Below, piece by piece: positions 33,801 through 44,317 of a DNA stretch of 64,000 bases. The notes below the pieces were generated by a model. The model was given only the letters and a program-made list of their open reading frames with translations. It searched no databases and was not told the origin of the DNA. Location: positions 5,035,001-5,099,000 of the forward strand of contig NZ_CP034444.1 of NCBI RefSeq assembly GCF_003952385.1, given 5' to 3'. Source of the DNA: Mesorhizobium sp. M1D.F.Ca.ET.043.01.1.1 (GTDB lineage: Bacteria; Pseudomonadota; Alphaproteobacteria; Rhizobiales; Rhizobiaceae). The translations under genes and the position numbers were made by a program. Every line of letters begins with the position of its first letter. Position 1 is the stretch's first letter.

Positions 33801-35021
33801 CTATTGCTTCCGGAGCCATTTCAGCACTTCCAGGCTCGGATAGCCATCCTGGGTCAGGCCGACCTTCGCCTGGTAAGCCATGATGGCGGCCTTCGACCCT
33901 TCGCCGATCTTGCCGTCGAACTTGCCGTCATAATAGCCGTGCTCGGAAAGCCGCTTCTGCAATTCCTGCCGTTCCTCGAAGCTGAGCTTGGTGAAAGGCC
34001 GCTGCCAGTCCTGCACAAGGCCGATGCCGCCGGCGATCTCGTCGGCGAGCAGGCCGACGGCCAAAGCGTATTTGTCGGCGTTGTTGTAGGCTTTGATGAC
34101 CGAAAAATTCCTGATCATCAGGAAGGCCGGTCCGCCCCTGCCGTCCGGCACCTTCAACGTCGCCTTGTCGCTCAGATTCCTGAACGGCTTGCCATTGGCC
34201 CTGGCGACGCCGAGCGCCTGCCATTGCGCCAGCGTCTTGGATCCGCCGGGCAGCTTGCCGGCCGGCAGCGTCACTTCGTAGCCCCAGGTCTTGCCGGCCT
34301 GCCAGCCGTTCTTCTTCAAAAGGTTCGCGGAGGTTGCCAGCGCATCGGGAATCGAATTCCAGATGTCGCGCCGGCCGTTGCCGTCCATGTCGACGGCGTA
34401 GCGCTGGTAGCTGGTCGGGATGAACTGCGTCTGGCCCATCGCGCCGGCCCAGGAGCCCATGAGATGGCTTTCGTCGATGTCGCCGGTCTGCAGGATCTTC
34501 AAAGCGGCGACCAACTGGGTGCGGGCATATTTCGACCGCTGCGGGTCGCCATAGGCAAGGGTTGCCAGCGAACGGATGACATTGCGCATGATGTCGTCGC
34601 GCTTGAGGATTTCGCCATAGTTCGATTCCATCGACCAGATGGCGAGAAGGGTGTTGCGGTCGACGCCGAACCGTGCCTCGATGCGATCCAGCCACGCCTT
34701 CCATTTGCGCGCCATGGCCTGGCCGTTGGCAACCGACTGGTCATGCACGCGGTTGTCGAAATAGTCCCAGGCGGGAGCGGTGAATTCCGGCTGGGTGCGG
34801 GCCTTCTCCAGCACGACCGGGTCGGGCTCGATGCCCCTCATGGCCCTATCGTAGACCGCGCCGGAAACGCCGCCCGCAACCGCGGTGGCGCGGAAGCCGG
34901 CGACCCACTGGCGGAACCCCGCATCGGCGAAAGCGGGTCCGGAAGGCAGCAGCAAGGCGAGCGTGAGGCCGGCGGCCGTCACCAGTGCCGTCAGACGCCT
35001 TGCGGTGTTGCGAACGGACAT
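33801..35021 (-). CDS. Lytic murein transglycosylase (MltB-like) with peptidoglycan-binding domain
   Basis: A 406-residue periplasmic enzyme that cuts the MurNAc-GlcNAc bond of peptidoglycan, forming 1,6-anhydro ends. The signal peptide is ALVTAAGLTLALLLPSGPAFA. The SLT_2 domain (about 35-330) has the catalytic Glu in LLAIWSMESNYGEIL, plus GSWAGAMGQTQFIPTSYQRY and DMDGNGRRDIWNS. A C-terminal PG_binding_1 repeat (LQKRLSEHGYYDGKFDGKIG...MAYQAKVGLTQDGYPS) follows. The start at 35021 after GAAGGAGGAAAAG is better than the upstream ATG 35054. It is divergent from galU. Confidence 0.93.
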   Translation of the reverse strand: MSVRNTARRLTALVTAAGLTLALLLPSGPAFADAGFRQWVAGFRATAVAGGVSGAVYDRAMRGIEPDPVVLEKARTQPEFTAPAWDYFDNRVHDQSVANGQAMARKWKAWLDRIEARFGVDRNTLLAIWSMESNYGEILKRDDIMRNVIRSLATLAYGDPQRSKYARTQLVAALKILQTGDIDESHLMGSWAGAMGQTQFIPTSYQRYAVDMDGNGRRDIWNSIPDALATSANLLKKNGWQAGKTWGYEVTLPAGKLPGGSKTLAQWQALGVARANGKPFRNLSDKATLKVPDGRGGPAFLMIRNFSVIKAYNNADKYALAVGLLADEIAGGIGLVQDWQRPFTKLSFEERQELQKRLSEHGYYDGKFDGKIGEGSKAAIMAYQAKVGLTQDGYPSLEVLKWLRKQ

Positions 35022-35240
35022 CTTTTCCTCCTTCGTCAAATCAGGAAGGATCATTCAACGCCGAACTGGGTTAGTATTTAGTTTACCATAGGTGCCGCCG
35101 GGAACGAAAAGAGAGGTAGCGGCTTTTAGCCCTGCACGTTCAGCCGTTCGGTAGTTCAACATTCCGGCGTCAAAATGTTCGGAGGTATTGCGGAGCAGAT
35201 CGCTGAGCGGATAATGGGCGCAAAACGGATGGGGTGGAGC

Positions 35241-36146
35241 ATGAAGCGAGTTCGCAAGGCAGTTTTCCCGGTCGCCGGCCTCGGCACGCGGTTTCTTCCG
35301 GCCACCAAGGCCATTCCGAAGGAGATGCTGACCGTCGTCGACCGGCCGGTTATCCAATATGTGGTCGACGAGGCGCGCGACGCCGGCATCGAGCATTTCA
35401 TCTTCGTGACCGGACGCAACAAGGCGGTCATCGAGGATCATTTCGACGTCCAGTTCGAGCTCTACGACACGCTGGCCCAGCGCGGCAAGGACGACCAACT
35501 CGCCCGCCTGCAGCGGCTGCAGCCGGCGCCGGGCCAGACCAGCTTCACCCGCCAGCAGGTGCCGATGGGGCTTGGCCATGCCGTGTGGTGCGCGCGCGAG
35601 CTGGTCGGCGACGAACCGTTCGCGCTGCTTTTGCCCGACATGATCATGCAGTCTGAGAAAAGCTGCATGAAGGACATGGTCGAGCTCTATGCCGAGACCG
35701 GCAACAACATCATCGCCGTGCAGGAATGCGATCCGACCGAGGCGCACAAATACGGCATCGTCGGCCGTGGCGAGGACACCCATCACGGCTTCCGCATCAC
35801 GGGCATGGTGGAGAAGCCGAAACCGGGCACGGCGCCGTCCAACCTCTTCATCAACGGGCGCTACATCCTGCAGCCGGAGATTTTCGGCATCCTCGAAAGG
35901 CAGGAGCGCGGCGCCGGCAACGAGATCCAGTTGACGGATGCGATGCTGAAGCTGGAAAAACAGCAGCCCTTCTATGGCTATCATTACATGGGGCGCACTT
36001 TCGATTGCGGCTCGCCGGAAGGCTTTGTCGAAGCCAATGTCGCCTTCGCGCTGTGGCGCAACGACATGAACGAGAGCATGGCCGGCGTTATCCGCACACT
36101 GCTGGATGAGGTGCGGCCGGCCGAACGGCGTGGGGTTCCAGGGTAA
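35241..36146 (+). CDS. galU: UTP-glucose-1-phosphate uridylyltransferase
   Basis: A 301-residue nucleotidyltransferase making UDP-glucose for exopolysaccharide, LPS and glucan synthesis (called exoN in some rhizobia). It has the signature [20 protein letters not shown], then [47 protein letters not shown] and [21 protein letters not shown] 35241 with GGGGTGGAGC just before; in-frame ATGs 12 and 66 bp upstream are less likely. Normal length. Surface-glycan and cell-wall genes flank it on both sides. Confidence 0.96.
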   Translation: MKRVRKAVFPVAGLGTRFLPATKAIPKEMLTVVDRPVIQYVVDEARDAGIEHFIFVTGRNKAVIEDHFDVQFELYDTLAQRGKDDQLARLQRLQPAPGQTSFTRQQVPMGLGHAVWCARELVGDEPFALLLPDMIMQSEKSCMKDMVELYAETGNNIIAVQECDPTEAHKYGIVGRGEDTHHGFRITGMVEKPKPGTAPSNLFINGRYILQPEIFGILERQERGAGNEIQLTDAMLKLEKQQPFYGYHYMGRTFDCGSPEGFVEANVAFALWRNDMNESMAGVIRTLLDEVRPAERRGVPG

Positions 36147-36197
36147 TCGCCGATGTTCAGGTGAGGCCGGCCGGCCCGCTTCGGCAGCATCGCCTAA

Positions 36198-36293
36198 GCA
36201 ATTCCAGAAAAAGTGTGAGCGGTTTTCCGTCCGGAATTGCGTAAGAACAAAGAGATAGGGCGTTTCGCCGTTTCCGTGAAACGGTGAAACGCA
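36198..36293. repeat. Composite intergenic palindromic repeat
   Basis: GCAATTCC (36198-36205) faces GGAATTGC (36233-36240), with AAAAAGTGTGAGCGGTTTTCC between. A second palindrome follows: GCGTTTC (36260-36266) with GAAACGC (36286-36292), and inner CCGTTTC/GAAACGG. It occupies the space between galU and the barrel-protein stop and could form hairpins that end both convergent transcripts. This is a repeat type I know from Mesorhizobium intergenic regions. Confidence 0.75.
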
Positions 36294-38081
36294 CTAGCGC
36301 TGCACCTTCAGCCCGAGATAGACGCTGTTGGCGACATAGTCGCGACCGGGCAGGTTGCTGGTCAGCTTCTCCGTCCTCACCCGCGTGGTCAGCCCGGCGT
36401 AGCGGTTCAGCCACCAGGTCAGCCCGGCCTCGGCGCTCAGGATCAGATCGTGGCCGTCGGAGCCGGTGTAATCGCGCCAATCGAGGCCAAGCGCCGAATT
36501 CGCCGTCAGGTTGGCGCGGACCTGCCGCTCGCCGGTGAGCCGGCCCGAGTAGAGGACATCGCCGCTCTCGTTTGCCGCGGTCGTGGCCTCGATCGTGGTC
36601 CTTCCGGTGAGCCCGACGATCGTGCCGCGCTCGGGCGACCATTTGAGATCGGCGTTGACGTATGGGCCGGCATTGGCCGGCAGGCGGTCGTCATCGATCG
36701 CTTCGCGAAGCCATCCGACGGAAAATTCGCCGGAAAGCTTGTCGCGCATGTCGAGCTCGAGGCCGGCGCGCGCGCCGAGCCGCGTCGAGGAGCGCTCGAA
36801 GCCGTTGCTGTCGAGGCGCAGATCATAGACCCGCCGCCCGGCCTCCACCTCGGCAAAGGGCGTCATGGCCGGCGAGACCTGGTAGCCGGTGCGCAAGGTC
36901 GCGGAATAGAGCGTGGAGTCGCGATGCTTCTGCGACAGAACGGTGCCGTCCGAGAGCTCGGCGTCGCCGTAGAAATCATGCGTGACCGCGCCGGTCAGCG
37001 TGTAGCGCATCTTGCCGACGTCCTTCTCGACGCCGAGGCTGCCGTCCACGGTCTGGCGCAGCGGCTGCGAGGTGACGCCGGCGATGGCGTCCGGCGAGGA
37101 GGCCGATTCCGGCACGGCTTCGTAGCCCAGCTTGGCGATGGCGCGCAGCTCATTGTCGAGGTCGACATTGAGCTGGCCCTCGATCCGGCCCTGCGCATCG
37201 TTGATCTTCTGGCCCGACAGCGTGTTGCGGAAGATGCCGTAGCCGTTGATCAGTGCCGAATTCTCGCGCCAGTCCGAGGTGGCGGAAAAACGCAGCGCCG
37301 TTTCGGACAGGACCGCCGATGTGCCACCGCTGCTGGCATCGGCGTTGGACGTCGCGGTAAAGCCTTGCTCCAGCGTCGGCCGGATGACGAAAGTGCCGAC
37401 CTTGATGCCGGGCGCGGCGAAGGGATCCTCTTCAGGCTTGATCTTCTGGCCTTCGATCGACCCGGTGCGCTCGGCGCCGGGATCGAGCTTCTGCCGGTCG
37501 ACGCTGTCGACGGTGACGGCGCGGCGGTTGGCGCCCTCTTCGTCGGCGGCCACGGTATCGGCCTGGTCGCCCGTGATGGCTGCGGTCTTGGCCGTGCTGT
37601 CCGTGGTCTGACCGGGCTTCTTCCTGGTCTTTTTCTTGTCGGCCGCCTTGGCGCCGCTTTTCGTGTCGGCGTCGGTTGCGCGCTGCCTGGCCGTTGAGGG
37701 CCGGCGCGGCCGGGCCGCGGCCTGATCGTCGGCGAAGGGGTCGTCGGTCGCCTGCGGCCGGTCGAAAATGCTGCCGCTCGCACCTTCGTCGTCGGGCACC
37801 GCGCCCGGGCTTGCCGGCTCATAAGGGTTTGCCTGTGCCTGGTCCGCAGCCGCCTGGGCCGCTGGCGCCGCCTGATCCAGCGATCCTTGCGCGCGCAATT
37901 GCCTCGCCTTGCGCTGCTGGTCGGCCAGGATTGCCGATTCGGAAACCTCGCCGCGCAGCTCGGTTTCCTGGGCGAAGACCGGTGCCGGGCGCAGCAAGGC
38001 AAGAACGCTTGCCGTCAGCAGAAGCGCTGCGACGGCAATGCCCTTCCGACCCGTTTTCGTATCTGGCTCGCCCCCGGACAT
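36294..38081 (-). CDS. Outer-membrane beta-barrel protein (putative porin, BBP2-like)
   Basis: A 595-residue secreted protein. The signal peptide (GIAVAALLLTASVLALLRPAPVFA) is followed by a charged disordered region of about 180 residues rich in Lys, Ala and Asp, then from about residue 225 repeated amphipathic strands (GTFVIRPTLEQGFTATSNAD; LRFSATSDWRENSALINGYG; YSATLRTGYQVSPAMTPFAE; ELDMRDKLSGEFSVGWLREA), ending ANSVYLGLKVQR. The alternating pattern and terminal aromatic strand fit a barrel inserted by the BAM machine. ATG 38081 chosen; GTG codons lie just upstream. Position between galU and kdsD suggests a role in surface-glycan export or envelope structure. Function unproven. Confidence 0.82.
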   Translation of the reverse strand: MSGGEPDTKTGRKGIAVAALLLTASVLALLRPAPVFAQETELRGEVSESAILADQQRKARQLRAQGSLDQAAPAAQAAADQAQANPYEPASPGAVPDDEGASGSIFDRPQATDDPFADDQAAARPRRPSTARQRATDADTKSGAKAADKKKTRKKPGQTTDSTAKTAAITGDQADTVAADEEGANRRAVTVDSVDRQKLDPGAERTGSIEGQKIKPEEDPFAAPGIKVGTFVIRPTLEQGFTATSNADASSGGTSAVLSETALRFSATSDWRENSALINGYGIFRNTLSGQKINDAQGRIEGQLNVDLDNELRAIAKLGYEAVPESASSPDAIAGVTSQPLRQTVDGSLGVEKDVGKMRYTLTGAVTHDFYGDAELSDGTVLSQKHRDSTLYSATLRTGYQVSPAMTPFAEVEAGRRVYDLRLDSNGFERSSTRLGARAGLELDMRDKLSGEFSVGWLREAIDDDRLPANAGPYVNADLKWSPERGTIVGLTGRTTIEATTAANESGDVLYSGRLTGERQVRANLTANSALGLDWRDYTGSDGHDLILSAEAGLTWWLNRYAGLTTRVRTEKLTSNLPGRDYVANSVYLGLKVQR

Positions 38082-38220
38082 CGTCACCACTGCTCGCGCG
38101 GCGCAGGCGCGCCATACTTACCGGACCGTAAATGGGGATGGTTAACGGAGGGTTGAGGCGAGCCGTTTGCGCAACCCAGGACAAGCGTGAAACGGGAATA
38201 CCGTTGGACAGGCGAGCGAC

Positions 38221-39243
38221 ATGGCGCTAATGGCATCTGCCATGCATGCGGGGTCCCCAGAAAGAAAGCGGCCGGACAGCCAGGCTGCGATCGAATCGGC
38301 GCTGAGAACGGTGGCGACGGAACAGGCCGGCGTTGCGGCGCTTGCCGCAGCGCTCGACAACGGTTTGGCCGAGCCGTTCGCAACCGCCATCGATCTCATC
38401 GCGCGGATCGAGGGCCGTGTCATCGTCACCGGCGTCGGCAAGAGCGGCCATATCGGCTCCAAGATCGCCGCCACGCTCGCCTCGACCGGCACGCCGGCCT
38501 TCTTCGTCCATTCGGCCGAGGCCAACCACGGCGATCTCGGCATGATCGCCAAGGACGACGCCATCATCGCCATGTCGTGGTCGGGCGAGACCAAGGAACT
38601 GATGGGGATCGTCGCCTATTCAAGGCGCTTCTCGATCCCGCTGATTGCGATCACCTCCGGCGAAAGCTCGGCGCTGGCCCGCGCCGCGGACGTGGTGCTG
38701 TTGCTGCCGACCGTGCCGGAAGCCTGTCCGCATGGGCTGGCGCCGACCACGTCGACGCTGCTGCAACTCGTCATGGGCGACGCGCTGGCGATCGCGCTGC
38801 TCGAGGCGCGCGGCTTCACGCCGGACCATTTCCGCACCTTCCATCCCGGCGGCCAGCTTGGCGCCAACCTGACGCAGGTTTCCGAGATCATGCGGGTCGG
38901 CGACCAGATACCGCTTGCCGTCCTCGGCACCAAGATGCCGGAAGCGGTGATGACGCTATCCAACAAGAAGGTCGGCTGCGTCTGTATCGTCGATACGAAA
39001 GGCCAACTGGTCGGGATCATCACCGACGGCGATGTCGCGCGCAACCTGCATCGCAACCTGGCCAACATCGCCGTCGAAGAGGTGATGACGCGCACGCCCA
39101 AGACCATCGACCCGCAGACGCTCGCGGGCACGGCAATCGCGATGCTCAACGAGCACAATATCGGGGCACTGGTGGTGACCCAGAAAAATAGGCCGGTGGG
39201 CGTGGTTCACTTCCACGACCTGCTTCGCATCGGCGCAGCTTGA
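38221..39243 (+). CDS. kdsD: D-arabinose-5-phosphate isomerase (KpsF/GutQ family)
   Basis: A 340-residue enzyme converting D-ribulose-5-P to D-arabinose-5-P, the first step of Kdo synthesis for LPS or capsule. The SIS domain has VIVTGVGKSGHIGSKIAATL, AFFVHSAEANHGDLGMI and SWSGETKEL; then LAPTTSTLLQLVMGDALAIA and FHPGGQLGANL. Two CBS repeats close the protein (VMTLSNKKVGCVCIVDTKGQ; PQTLAGTAIAMLNEHNIGAL). All standard motifs intact. It starts 139 bp from the divergent barrel-protein gene. Confidence 0.95.
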   Translation: MALMASAMHAGSPERKRPDSQAAIESALRTVATEQAGVAALAAALDNGLAEPFATAIDLIARIEGRVIVTGVGKSGHIGSKIAATLASTGTPAFFVHSAEANHGDLGMIAKDDAIIAMSWSGETKELMGIVAYSRRFSIPLIAITSGESSALARAADVVLLLPTVPEACPHGLAPTTSTLLQLVMGDALAIALLEARGFTPDHFRTFHPGGQLGANLTQVSEIMRVGDQIPLAVLGTKMPEAVMTLSNKKVGCVCIVDTKGQLVGIITDGDVARNLHRNLANIAVEEVMTRTPKTIDPQTLAGTAIAMLNEHNIGALVVTQKNRPVGVVHFHDLLRIGAA

Positions 39244-39261
39244 GCCCCGCCAGACGAACGT

Positions 39262-39726
39262 TCAGATCGCCTCGACCGTCAGTTCCAGATCGGTGTCGGC
39301 GGCGCCTGTCACGCGCACCTGCGTGCCGACCGGCAGGTCCGGGCCGGAGACGCGCCAGAGCGTGTCGCCAAGCCGGATGCGGCCGCGGCCGTTCTTGATC
39401 GGTTCGGACAGCGTCGCCGTGCGGCCGACCATCTGCGCGCCGCGGCGGTTGAGCAGCGGCTGGTCAACGCTGCCCTGGCGCGAGACCGCGATCTGCCGGC
39501 CGACATAGGCCGAGACCACGCTGAGCGCCAGGAAAGCGAGGACCTGCACCTGCCAGGTCCAGAAGGCGGCGTCCCAGATCGCCAGCGACACGGCGCCGAT
39601 GATCAGCGCCGCGATGCCGATCCACAGCATGAAGACGCCGGGCGCCACGACTTCCATCACCAGGAGCACAATGCCCAGAACCATCCAGTTCCACGGGCCG
39701 AGTTCCGAAACGATGCGGTCGATCAT
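39262..39726 (-). CDS. NfeD-family membrane protein (short form)
   Basis: 154 residues: three or four hydrophobic helices in the first 80 residues (WMVLGIVLLVMEVVAPGVFM; LWIGIAALIIGAVSLAIW; VLAFLALSVVSAYVG), then a soluble OB-fold (MVGRTATLSEPIKNGRGRIR; TLWRVSGPDLPVGTQVRVTG). It lies 26 bp after the SPFH gene, the usual NfeD partner. Such pairs are thought to help organise membrane microdomains or quality control with membrane proteases. Confidence 0.92.
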   Translation of the reverse strand: MIDRIVSELGPWNWMVLGIVLLVMEVVAPGVFMLWIGIAALIIGAVSLAIWDAAFWTWQVQVLAFLALSVVSAYVGRQIAVSRQGSVDQPLLNRRGAQMVGRTATLSEPIKNGRGRIRLGDTLWRVSGPDLPVGTQVRVTGAADTDLELTVEAI

Positions 39727-39752
39727 TGCCGGTCCCCCACAGAGTTAGATGA

Positions 39753-40703
<951 letters not shown>

Positions 40704-40839
40704 TTCGTTTCTCCCTCAAAAGGCGGCGACCTCACGAAATCACTTAAGTGTGTTTCCGCAGCGTTACAATCAGGTGATCACGAATATTGGTTAGCGGAGG
40801 CTTTTGCGCACCGGTTTCATGGCCTGTCGGTGAAGCCGG

Positions 40840-41904
40840 TCACACCCAGCCGGCAAGCTCGCGCCGCGCCAGCGCCTCGATCACCGCCATGCCCTCGGCG
40901 CTGTCGTTGAGGCAAGGAATGTGGGCGAAGTTCCTGCCGCCGGCATGGTGGAAGGTCTCGGCGGCTTCGCGGCCGATCTCGTCCAGCGTCTCGATGCAGT
41001 CGACGGAAAAACCCGGATTGACGACCGCGATCGACTTGACGCCGTCCTTCGCCAGCTTCTCGACGGTGACGTCGGTGTAGGGCTGGAGCCATTCCTGCGC
41101 GCCGAAGCGCGACTGGAAGGTGGTGATGAGCTTCTTCTCGTCCCAGCCTAGTCTTGCCCTGAGCAGCCGTGTCGTTTCCAGGCAATGCTCCTGGTAGGGG
41201 TCGCCCTTGTCGGAGTAAGGTTTTGGAATGCCGTGGTAGGAGGTGATGACCACCTCCGGCTCGAAGTCGAGCGTCGCCAGATTTTGCTCGATCGAACGGG
41301 CGAGCGCCTCGATATAGACCGGCTCGTCGTAATAGGGCGGCACGCTGCGGATCGCCGGCGCATGCCTGATCTGCATCAGCGCGCGGAACAACTGGTCGTT
41401 GGCGGTCGCTGTCGTCGTCGCCGAATATTGCGGATAGAGCGGAAAGGTGAGGACGCGCTCGCAACCTTGCTCGGCCAGCCGGCGGGCGACGGCCGCCGTC
41501 GAGGGATTGCCGTAGCGCATCGCCCAGTCGACGACCACGTTCGGCAGATCGCCAAGCGCGCCGGTGAGCTTTTCCGCCTGGGAGCGCGTGAAAGTGCGCA
41601 GCGGCGATTCGTCCTTCTCCCGGTTCCAGATCCTGGCATAGTTGGCGCCGGACTTTTTCGGCCGCGTGGTGAGAACCAGTCCGTAGAGGATCGGGTACCA
41701 GATCGCTTTGTTGAGCTCGATGACGCGCGGATCGGAGAGGAATTCCCTCAGATAACGCCACATCGGCTTGAAGCCGGTGCCGTCGGGCGTGCCGAGATTG
41801 ATCAGCATGATGCCGATCTTGCCCGCCTTCACCGGCGCGGCATCGGCGGACAGCGGACCGACGGCCTTTGCGGTCTTGGCATCGGCAGGGTTGGCAGGCG
41901 TCAT
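40840..41904 (-). CDS. hemH: Ferrochelatase
   Basis: A 354-residue enzyme inserting Fe(II) into protoporphyrin IX, the last step of protoheme synthesis. It has IGIMLINLGTPDGTGFKPMW, FLSDPRVIELNKAIWYPILY, the metal/porphyrin histidine in ITSYHGIPKPYSDKGDPY, TTFQSRFGAQEWLQPYTD, and IAVVNPGFSVDCIETLDEIG. The start at 41904 gives a short Ala/Lys-rich leader; the upstream in-frame start at 42138 lies inside the neighbouring nucleotidase gene and is rejected. No frameshift or missing motif. Confidence 0.96.
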   Translation of the reverse strand: MTPANPADAKTAKAVGPLSADAAPVKAGKIGIMLINLGTPDGTGFKPMWRYLREFLSDPRVIELNKAIWYPILYGLVLTTRPKKSGANYARIWNREKDESPLRTFTRSQAEKLTGALGDLPNVVVDWAMRYGNPSTAAVARRLAEQGCERVLTFPLYPQYSATTTATANDQLFRALMQIRHAPAIRSVPPYYDEPVYIEALARSIEQNLATLDFEPEVVITSYHGIPKPYSDKGDPYQEHCLETTRLLRARLGWDEKKLITTFQSRFGAQEWLQPYTDVTVEKLAKDGVKSIAVVNPGFSVDCIETLDEIGREAAETFHHAGGRNFAHIPCLNDSAEGMAVIEALARRELAGWV

Positions 41905-42047
41905 AAACAGTCTCCGGTAGCGCCGCGAAACTAGCGATGCCCTGCCGGTTTTCAATGCTGCGTCTGGCCGCACCTTATCGCGTTTGGGCCAGAAAACGGA
42001 ACACCCGCCCGGTTTCCCGGACGGGTAACAAGAATTCCAGTCAGAAC

Positions 42048-44126
42048 CTACTTCGCGGCCGGAGGAATGGTCAGCGTCCCGCCGAGCGGCAGGCGGCGCG
42101 GCTTGTAGTCCTTGTTGGCCTCGGAGATCAGCTTCCATTTGGTGCCGTCGCCATAGTTCTTCTTGGCCAGGTCCCAGTAAGTGTCGCCGGCGGCGATCAC
42201 ATGACTGGTCTCCGGGCTGGTGCCGGCCGGCTTGGCCTCGGCGGGCGCTGTCTCGGCCGGCTTGGCCGGTTCAGCCGCGGGGGCACTGGTCGCGGGGGCG
42301 GCCTCGGCAGGTTTCGCCTCCGACGTTGCCGGTGCCGTCTCGGCCGGAACGGTCGGCGGCGTGCCGGCGATATCGCCGGAATTGGACGGCAAAGCCGGCA
42401 TTGCTGGCTCGGCGGCCGCGGGCGCCGATTCGGCCGGTTTGGCGGGCTCGGCCGCCGGCGCGGTTGCTGCAGGGGCGGTCTCGGCGGGCTTTGCCGGTTC
42501 CGCCGCCGCCACCGTCGTGCCAACCTCGGTGATGCGCCCGTCGAGCTTCGGCGTATAGGGCCGGTGCGCGCCGAGATAGTCGGCAACCACCTGCTCAAGG
42601 CCCGGGCCGAAGTCATAGGCGTCGGTCGCCTTTTCGGCGAAGACCTTGTAGCCGTCGCCACCCTGGCGGACGTAGTTGTTGGTGGCGACGACATATTGCT
42701 TGTCCGGGTTGATCGGAGCCCAGGCGCCTTTCTCCATCACCTCGACCGATTTGACGCGGCCGGCATTGGGCGCGACCGACTTGTCGAAGGCGTATTTCAG
42801 GCCGGCCACCTGCGGGAAGCGGCCGGCACCGTCCTCGATCTGGCTGAGGCCGTTTTCGAGACCGGCGACCAGATCCTTGCCGGAGATCTTGAACGTCGCC
42901 AGCGTGTTCTGGAACGGCAGCACCGTCAGCACCTCGCCCATGGTCACGGTGCCCTGGTCGATGGAGGCGCGCAGGCCGCCGCCGTTCGAGATGACGATCT
43001 CGACGCCCTGGCCCTTGACGCGGTCGAGGATCGCGTCGGAGACGAGATTGCCCATCTCGCATTCGCGGGCGCGGCAATTCTCGCGGCTGCCGTCGATTGC
43101 CTTGGTGGTCTCGGCGACCTCCTTGTTCTTGAGCGCCTCGATCGGCGCGCCAAGCTCCTTGATGCGGGCGAGCACGGCCGGATCGGGGGTGATCGACTTG
43201 TCGAGAAAGATCGGGTCGCCGCTCGCTTGCTTGACGACGCCGTTGTCGTCGAACACCACCTTGAACTCGCCGAGATATTTCGAATAGGACGCCGCCTGCA
43301 CGACGGGAACCTTGTAGCCGTCCGGATTGTCGACCATCGTCGGATAGGGGCCTGCCGCCTTCGGGTCGGTGTTCGACAAAAGCGTGTGGCTGTGGCCGCC
43401 CACCACCACGTCGACGCCGGGGATTTTCGCGATGACATCGCGCTCGCGGTTGTAGCCGATATGGGTTACCGCGATGATCTTGTTGATGCCTTGTCCCTTC
43501 AGCTTCTCGACCTCGGCGGTGATCGACTTGACGTCGTCCGCGATGGCGATGTTGGGGCCGGGCGAGGCGAGTTCCGGCGTGTCGTTGGTAACGGCGCCGA
43601 CGATGCCGATCTTCTGGCCGCCGACCTCGACGACGATCGACGGCTTGATCTTGCCCTTTGCCCCGGACTTGTCGTTGGGCAGGACATTGGCGCTGACGAC
43701 GGGGAATTGCGCCTTGTCGAGGTAAGGCACAAGTGCTGTCTCGCCGTCGTCGAATTCATGATTGCCGAGCGTCACCGCATCCGGCTTGATCTGATTGAGG
43801 AATTCCTCCTCAGCCGCGCCCTTGTAGGTGATGTAGAACAGCGATCCCTGGAAGCTGTCGCCGGCGTTGAGCAGCAGCACGTTCTGGCCTTCGAGCTTCT
43901 TGCGCTCCTGCGCGATCGCGGTGACCAGCCGGCCGGCGCCGCCGATGCATTCGCCCTTGGTCTCTTCCTCGGCTGAACAGGTCGACTCGTACTTGTTGTT
44001 GCCTTCGATGCGGCTGTGCCAGTCGTTGAAATGCAGGATGTTCAGCGTGTAGTCGGCAAAGGAGGCTCCGGCCGACAGGCCAATCATCGAGGTGGACAGG
44101 GCTAGAACGGCGGCAGTCTTCTTCAT
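42048..44126 (-). CDS. Periplasmic 5'-nucleotidase/2',3'-cyclic phosphodiesterase with C-terminal LysM
   Basis: A 692-residue exported metallophosphoesterase. The signal peptide is AAVLALSTSMIGLSAGASFA. The catalytic domain has metal-binding ILHFNDWHSRIEG, LLNAGDSFQGSLFY, LGNHEFDDG and VVVGGHSHTLLS. The 5'-nucleotidase C-terminal domain includes LEIVISNGGGLRASI-like NGGGLRASIDQG and YVVATNNYVRQGGDGYKVFA. A linker of roughly 110 residues of AEPAKPAE-type repeats then leads to a LysM motif (VIAAGDTYWDLAKKNYGDGT). It should release phosphate and nucleosides from extracellular nucleotides, while LysM holds it to peptidoglycan. Confidence 0.93.
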   Translation of the reverse strand: MKKTAAVLALSTSMIGLSAGASFADYTLNILHFNDWHSRIEGNNKYESTCSAEEETKGECIGGAGRLVTAIAQERKKLEGQNVLLLNAGDSFQGSLFYITYKGAAEEEFLNQIKPDAVTLGNHEFDDGETALVPYLDKAQFPVVSANVLPNDKSGAKGKIKPSIVVEVGGQKIGIVGAVTNDTPELASPGPNIAIADDVKSITAEVEKLKGQGINKIIAVTHIGYNRERDVIAKIPGVDVVVGGHSHTLLSNTDPKAAGPYPTMVDNPDGYKVPVVQAASYSKYLGEFKVVFDDNGVVKQASGDPIFLDKSITPDPAVLARIKELGAPIEALKNKEVAETTKAIDGSRENCRARECEMGNLVSDAILDRVKGQGVEIVISNGGGLRASIDQGTVTMGEVLTVLPFQNTLATFKISGKDLVAGLENGLSQIEDGAGRFPQVAGLKYAFDKSVAPNAGRVKSVEVMEKGAWAPINPDKQYVVATNNYVRQGGDGYKVFAEKATDAYDFGPGLEQVVADYLGAHRPYTPKLDGRITEVGTTVAAAEPAKPAETAPAATAPAAEPAKPAESAPAAAEPAMPALPSNSGDIAGTPPTVPAETAPATSEAKPAEAAPATSAPAAEPAKPAETAPAEAKPAGTSPETSHVIAAGDTYWDLAKKNYGDGTKWKLISEANKDYKPRRLPLGGTLTIPPAAK

Positions 44127-44260
44127 CTTCGTCTCCCGGATAAGCTGGCCTGAAGTGCTTAATGCCCTCGCTTGACTGGAAAATAACAGTCAGCTTCGGA
44201 TCATGTTCACATCGCGTTTTGGTCGATGCAAGCGGAAATCGGGAGGAGGTTTGCCGGCGC

Positions 44261-44291
44261 AAAAAAGGACGGCGGCTCGCGCCGCCGTCCT
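44261..44291 (-). terminator. Intrinsic terminator downstream of omp10
   Basis: AGGACGGCGGC (44266-44276) and GCCGCCGTCCT (44281-44291) pair over an 11-bp stem with a 4-base loop. Read on the minus strand, the stem is followed by TTTTTT. It lies 27 bp after the omp10 stop and separates it from the nucleotidase gene. Confidence 0.92.
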
Positions 44292-44317
44292 CAGCTAGAT
44301 GGTGTATCCGCTTGTGC

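Noticed and set aside
38138..38155. Second CtrA-like site (TTAA-N7-TTGA) before kdsD
   Set aside because: The right half deviates from TTAAC at two positions; too weak to call.
41937..43976. A 679-codon Gly/Arg-rich open frame opposite the nucleotidase gene
   Set aside because: Its repeats are the complement of the AEPAKPAE linker; no coding evidence of its own.
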